From contig NZ_KI911472.1 in the NCBI RefSeq assembly GCF_000514815.1, positions 90,835 to 154,834 of the forward strand: 64,000 nucleotides of DNA. Reading direction: 5' to 3'. Made by a program: the position numbers and the translations under genes. The notes under the pieces were generated by a model. That model made no database searches, had not been told where the DNA came from, and saw nothing but the letters and a program-made list of their open reading frames with translations. The stretch is from Salinispora fenicalii. GTDB lineage: Bacteria > Actinomycetota > Actinomycetes > Mycobacteriales > Micromonosporaceae. Position 1 is the first letter of the stretch; each line of letters opens with the position of its first letter. Shown here one piece after another: positions 58,926 to 64,000 of this stretch.

Positions 58926-60073
58926 GTGACGACCACACCCCGGGCGGTCCGCAGAAAGGCCCGGCCGGCCGCACCGCCGGACCCGGCCCGCCCACTGCTG
59001 CCCAGCAGCGAGCAGATTCGGCTGCTCGACCCCGCCGGTACCCCGCTACCGGCGCACCCCGACTACCCGGCGCCCCCGGTTGAGGTGCTGGTCGAGCTGT
59101 ACCGCCGGATGGTGCTCGGCCGCCGCTTTGACCTGCAGGCCACCGCCCTGACCAAACAGGGTCGACTCGCCGTCTACCCGTCGGCTCGGGGCCAGGAGGC
59201 GTGTCAGGTCGGCGCGATCCTCGCGCTGCGCGACGACGACTGGGTGTTCCCGACCTATCGCGAGTCGATGGCGTTGACCGCCCGGGGGATCGACCCGGTG
59301 GAGGTGCTGACGCTGCTCCGCGGGGACTGGCACTGTGGCTACGATCCGGCCGTCCGGCGCACCGCCCCGCAGTGCACCCCGTTGGCCACCCAGTGTGTGC
59401 ACGCCGCCGGCCTCGCCTACGGCGAGGCGTACCAGGGCCGGGACACGGTGGCACTGGCCTTCCTCGGCGACGGCGCTACCAGTGAGGGCGACTTCCACGA
59501 GGGGGTCAACTTCGCCGCCGTCTTCAAGGCGCCGGTCGTCTACTTCGTACAGAACAACCAGTACGCGATCAGCGTGCCGCTGTCCCGGCAGACCGCCGCA
59601 CCGAGTCTCGCGTACAAGGGCGTCGGCTACGGCGTGCGCAGCGAGCAGGTCGACGGCAACGACCCGGTCGCCGTCCTCGCGGTGCTCACCCGGGCCGTGG
59701 CGCACGCCCGTGCCGGCCACGGCCCCTTCCTGGTGGAGGCGCACACCTACCGGATGGAGCCGCACACCAACGCCGACGACGCCGGCCGTTACCGGGACGC
59801 CGATGAGGTGGCGCGGTGGCAGGACCGGGACCCGGTCGTTCGGCTGGAGACCTACCTGCGGGACCGGGGGGCGTTGGACGACACCACGGTGGCGCGAGTG
59901 GCCGCGCAGGCCGAGGAGTACGCGGCCGACCTGCGCGAGCGGATGCACGACAAGCCGAACGTTGATCCGTTGACGCTCTTCGACCACGTCTATGCCGAAC
60001 CAACGCCGCAGCTGGTCGAACAGCGGGCGCAGGTTCGTGCCGAGCTGGCCGCCGACCAGGAGGGAGCTGGGTG

Positions 60074-60074
<1 letters not shown>
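58926..60074 (+). CDS. bkdA: Branched-chain 2-oxoacid dehydrogenase E1 alpha subunit
   Basis: This 382-residue thiamine-diphosphate enzyme subunit has VLGRRFDLQATALTKQGRLA, YPSARGQEACQVGAILAL, WVFPTYRESMALTARGIDP and the TPP/Mg motif LAFLGDGATSEGDFHEGVNF ending in NNQYAI. Ser residues in the TYRM region (EAHTYRMEPHTNADD) complete the phosphorylation-loop equivalent. It decarboxylates the oxoacids of Val, Leu and Ile, which feeds branched fatty-acid and polyketide starter units. GTG 58926 follows AGGAGGT. The stop overlaps the E1 beta start. Confidence 0.92.
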
Positions 60075-61077
<1,003 letters not shown>

Positions 61078-61078
<1 letters not shown>

Positions 61079-62421
61079 TGAACGAGCGAGTCTTCCTCCT
61101 GCCAGATCTCGGGGAAGGGCTGAGCGAGGCGGAGATCGTCGAGTGGCGGGTCGCCGTAGGCGACACGGTGACGGTGGACCAGGCTGTCGTGGAGGTGGAA
61201 ACCGCCAAGGCGGTCGTGGACGTGCCCTGCCCGTACGCCGGACGGGTGGTGGCCCTGCACGGTACGGCGGGCGAGGTGCGGCCGGTCGGCCAACCCTTGA
61301 TCACCATCGCGTCGCTGGACGCGGTCGAGGCGGATAGCGCACCTGGTGCCTCCGGTGGACCCGTGGTCAACCGCGAGCCGGAGCGCACTGGCTCCGGGAA
61401 CGTCTTGATCGGGTATGGCACCGGCCACGGCGGAGCGGCTCGCCGCCGCCGGATTGCCCGGGCCGCCCCGATTGGCTCCGTGCCGACCAGCGCTGCCCCG
61501 AGTGACGCTGCGCTGACCAGCGCTGCCCCGAGCGGCGGCCTCGGTCCGGCCGGCGAGAGCGTTCGAGTCATCTCACCGATCGTGCGGCGGCTGGCGAAGG
61601 AGCGCGGCGTCGACCTGGCCGCCCTGCGTGGCACCGGTCGCGGCGGGGTGATTCGCCGGGCTGATGTGGAGGCCGCCGCCACCCCGGCTCCGGTCGCCGT
61701 GCCCGCCGAGAACGCCGTGCCCACCGACGACGACGTGATCGTGCCGTTGGTCGGCATCCGCAAGGTCATCGCCGACAAGCTCTCCCGCAGCCGGCGGGAG
61801 ATTCCCGAGGTGACGATTTGGGTGGATGTCGATGCGACCGCCCTGCTGGAGACCCGCGCGGCGATCAACGCGGCTACCCCGGCCGAACCGGTGAGCATCC
61901 TGGCGCTGCTTGCTCGGATCTGCCTCTCTGGGCTGCGGAGGTTCCCCCAGCTCAATGCCCGGGTAGACAGTGGGGCGCAGCGGATCGTCCAGTCCGCCGG
62001 GGTGCACCTGGGTATCGCTGCCCAGACCGACCGGGGGCTCGTGGTTCCGGTGCTGCGCGACGCGCAGCGACTCACCACCGCCGGGCTGGCCGTCGCGCTG
62101 GCCGAGACCACGGCGGCGGCGCGGGCTGGCACGCTGCCACCGACCCGGCTCACCGGCGGGACGTTTACGCTGAACAACTACGGCGTGTTCGGGGTGGACG
62201 GGTCTACTCCGATCATCAACCATCCGGAGGCGGCGCTGCTCGGCGTCGGGCGGATTGTGGACAAGCCGTGGGTGGTGGACGGGCAGCTTGCGGTACGCAA
62301 GGTGACGCAGCTTAGCCTCACTTTCGATCATCGGGTCTGCGACGGCGGGGTGGCCGGTGGCTTCCTGCGGCACGTCGCGGACTGTGTCGAGCGGCCAGCG
62401 GTGCTGATCGCGAACCTCTGA
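61078..62421 (+). CDS. bkdC: Branched-chain 2-oxoacid dehydrogenase E2 (dihydrolipoamide acyltransferase)
   Basis: This 447-residue protein has a lipoyl domain (residues 1-80) with lipoylated K44 in VEVETAKAVVDV, an Ala/Pro-rich flexible linker containing a near-repeat of TSAAPS, a peripheral subunit-binding domain (VISPIVRRLAKERGVDLAAL, GTGRGGVIRRADVE), and the acyltransferase core with catalytic H418 and D422 in LTFDHRVCDGGVAGGFL. It moves the branched acyl group to CoA. No E3 (lipoamide dehydrogenase) gene is present in the window. A 15-bp hairpin follows at once. Confidence 0.93.
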
Positions 62422-62458
62422 CCGGAACGCGGGGCCTGCCCCCGGCCCCGCGTTCCGG
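62422..62458 (+). terminator. Perfect 15-bp hairpin terminator after the bkd operon
   Basis: CCGGAACGCGGGGCC (62422-62436) pairs perfectly with 62444-62458 around a 7-nt loop directly after the E2 stop codon. Confidence 0.9.
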
Positions 62459-62667
62459 GCTCTGCCGCACGTTGGAGTGAATTTCGGACGAACGGCCCCG
62501 GATGGTTCGGATGTGAGCGGTGACCCATGATCGGGCAGGCTCGGAACAGATAGCGCAAAGCTAGAAAATGTGGGAGATAATCACGCCGCCGAATTTGTCG
62601 AAAATGCATGCCCCGGGCAGTGCGGCGGAGAGAATGTGGCGGAGGAGGCGACAAACGGGGGGCGCAC

Positions 62668-63951
62668 ATGAAATTCAGGCGGCGAATGACGCTGCTCACG
62701 GTAACTGTTGCGGCCGTATCGGTAGCGCTCGGAGGGTGCACCGCCAGCAAACGCGAGGAGGCCCGGCCGGTTCCGCCGGAACTGACCGTGACGCCGACTG
62801 ACCGAGCGACGGACGTTCCGATCAGCGCCGAGGTCGGCACCGCGGTCAAGGGCGGGACGATCACCGCGGTCCGCGTCACCGATGACACGGGGGCTGAGGT
62901 CAAGGGAGAGCCTCGGGAGGATGGCTCGACCTGGGTGCCGAGTACGCCGCTGAAGTCGAAACGGACATACACGGCCGAGGTTACTGCTACCGGTAGCTCC
63001 GGTAAAACCACTACTACCCAGAAGACCACCTTCACTACCAGGCCGAAGTCCACGAAACCGGCAATTACCAGTACGTTGTATTTCACGGGTGACCGGACGT
63101 ACGGAACCGCTATGCCGGTGACCGTCGCATTCGATCCGCCGATTCCGGAGGAGGCCCGGGCCGCCGTTCAGCGGCGATTGTTTGTGCGGACCAACCCGTC
63201 CCAGCCGGGGGTGTGGTCCTGGGTGTCCGACGGCAGCCAGGTTTACTACCGGGCGCCGGACTTCTGGCGACCGGGTACGACGATCAGTTTCCGCTCCGGC
63301 TTGGAAGGCCTGCCGATCGGTGAGGAGTACGTAGGCGACGCCGACCGGCGGGCTACCTCGAAGATTGGTCGCCAGGTGGCCTTGGAGATCGACAACGAGA
63401 CCAAGCAGATGTCGGTGTTTCAGGACGGAAAGCTGCTGCGGGAGCTACCGGTGAGCCTCGGCAAGCCGAGCACGCCAACCTCCAGCGGCAAGATGGTGAT
63501 CATGGAGAAGCATGAGTTCACCACCTTCGACACCCGTGGCTCCGCGGACCCCTACGTGGTGGATGTCGAGGATGCGCAGCGGCTGACCTGGCGGGGTGAG
63601 TTTCTCCACGGCGCGCCCTGGTCGGAGGGAGTTCAGGGGTACCAAAACGTCTCCCACGGCTGTACCAACCTCTCGGCCGCCAGTGCCGACTGGCTCATGG
63701 GTGTCACCCAGGTCGGCGACCTGGTGACCATCAAGGGCACCGAGGTGACGTTGAACGAGGGCAACGGCTGGACCGCCTGGAACGTGAGCTGGGAGGAGTA
63801 CGTCAAGGGCAGCGCCCTGCCGGTGCCGGCCGGCCTGAAGCCGAGTCCGGCCGCCCCGAACCCGGGCGCGGTGGCCGGTGGCTCTCCCGCACCGGTGCCA
63901 TCCGAGGGCAGCGGCTCCCCGGTCCCGGAGCCCTCCGTGAGCGGTGGCTGA
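62668..63951 (+). CDS. Lipoprotein L,D-transpeptidase (YkuD domain with Ig-like domains)
   Basis: This 427-residue protein has a lipoprotein signal peptide ending in VALGGC with lipidated C24. Two Ig-like domains follow (residues about 35-120 and 130-235), then the YkuD catalytic domain: QVALEIDNETKQMSVFQDGK, TPTSSGKMVIM, and SHGCTNLS with H330 and nucleophile C332. The C-terminus is a Pro/Ser/Gly-rich tail. This is the mycobacterial LdtMt2 layout; such enzymes make 3-3 crosslinks in peptidoglycan and resist most penicillins. ATG 62668 is chosen for the signal peptide. The 246 bp upstream hold only the terminator and an AT-rich leader. Confidence 0.92.
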   Translation: MKFRRRMTLLTVTVAAVSVALGGCTASKREEARPVPPELTVTPTDRATDVPISAEVGTAVKGGTITAVRVTDDTGAEVKGEPREDGSTWVPSTPLKSKRTYTAEVTATGSSGKTTTTQKTTFTTRPKSTKPAITSTLYFTGDRTYGTAMPVTVAFDPPIPEEARAAVQRRLFVRTNPSQPGVWSWVSDGSQVYYRAPDFWRPGTTISFRSGLEGLPIGEEYVGDADRRATSKIGRQVALEIDNETKQMSVFQDGKLLRELPVSLGKPSTPTSSGKMVIMEKHEFTTFDTRGSADPYVVDVEDAQRLTWRGEFLHGAPWSEGVQGYQNVSHGCTNLSAASADWLMGVTQVGDLVTIKGTEVTLNEGNGWTAWNVSWEEYVKGSALPVPAGLKPSPAAPNPGAVAGGSPAPVPSEGSGSPVPEPSVSGG

Positions 63952-64000
63952 CCGTCAGCGCTGAGATGACGGGTGGATCCCGGGCGTTCCCTCCGGCGGG

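Noticed and set aside
62459..62667. c-di-AMP (ydaO) riboswitch before the L,D-transpeptidase gene
   Set aside because: Such riboswitches precede some actinobacterial cell-wall genes, but the conserved motif blocks could not be found in this leader.

Overview
The window is high-GC actinobacterial DNA. Gene content (SigE-family ECF sigma factor, AfsR-type regulator, DUF397 and XRE/DUF5753 pair, furA-katG, DesA3-type desaturase with its reductase, bkd operon, many GTG starts, dense GC) points to Micromonosporaceae, a Micromonospora or Salinispora relative. This placement comes from recognising gene families, not from a search. I see no rRNA, tRNA, insertion sequence, integrase or CRISPR array.

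Positions 1-39,400 look like a rearranged accessory zone. Intact genes include a secreted serine hydrolase, an AlkD-like glycosylase, an ArsR-SRPBCC pair, a sigma factor with its membrane partner, a secreted GDPD phosphodiesterase, furA-katG, an FAD monooxygenase, a TylF-type methyltransferase, AraC and AfsR-type regulators, a ROK regulator, a 1226-residue GH5 glycosidase with six discoidin domains, a choline/carnitine-type acyltransferase beside a BesD/HalD-like 2-oxoglutarate oxygenase, and an MFS exporter with a divergent TetR regulator. Interleaved are at least six damaged genes: an ABC transporter operon, a sphingomyelinase, a quinone oxidoreductase, a glycosidase tail fused behind the ROK gene, an ABC-F protein and an MFS permease. 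Each shows single-base frameshifts, internal deletions or both.

Positions 39,400-64,000 look like intact core genome. In order they hold: a von Willebrand factor A membrane pair; a PucR-type regulator divergent from a ferredoxin reductase-desaturase operon; a fatty-acid CoA ligase behind a perfect palindromic operator; a persulfide-detoxification regulon (CstR-like repressor, CstB-like dioxygenase/rhodanese, rhodanese-DUF2892, TauE) with two palindromic operators; a diguanylate cyclase; DUF397/XRE; DedA; serine hydroxymethyltransferase under a probable ZTP riboswitch; a metallophosphoesterase; a LigD-type polymerase; an AsnC/Lrp regulator divergent from the branched-chain 2-oxoacid dehydrogenase operon; and a lipoprotein L,D-transpeptidase. 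Strong GC-rich hairpins mark many transcription-unit ends.

The most unusual items are the acyltransferase/2-oxoglutarate oxygenase pair, the glycosidase whose catalytic barrel is split by three carbohydrate-binding modules, and the complete CstR-type regulatory circuit.
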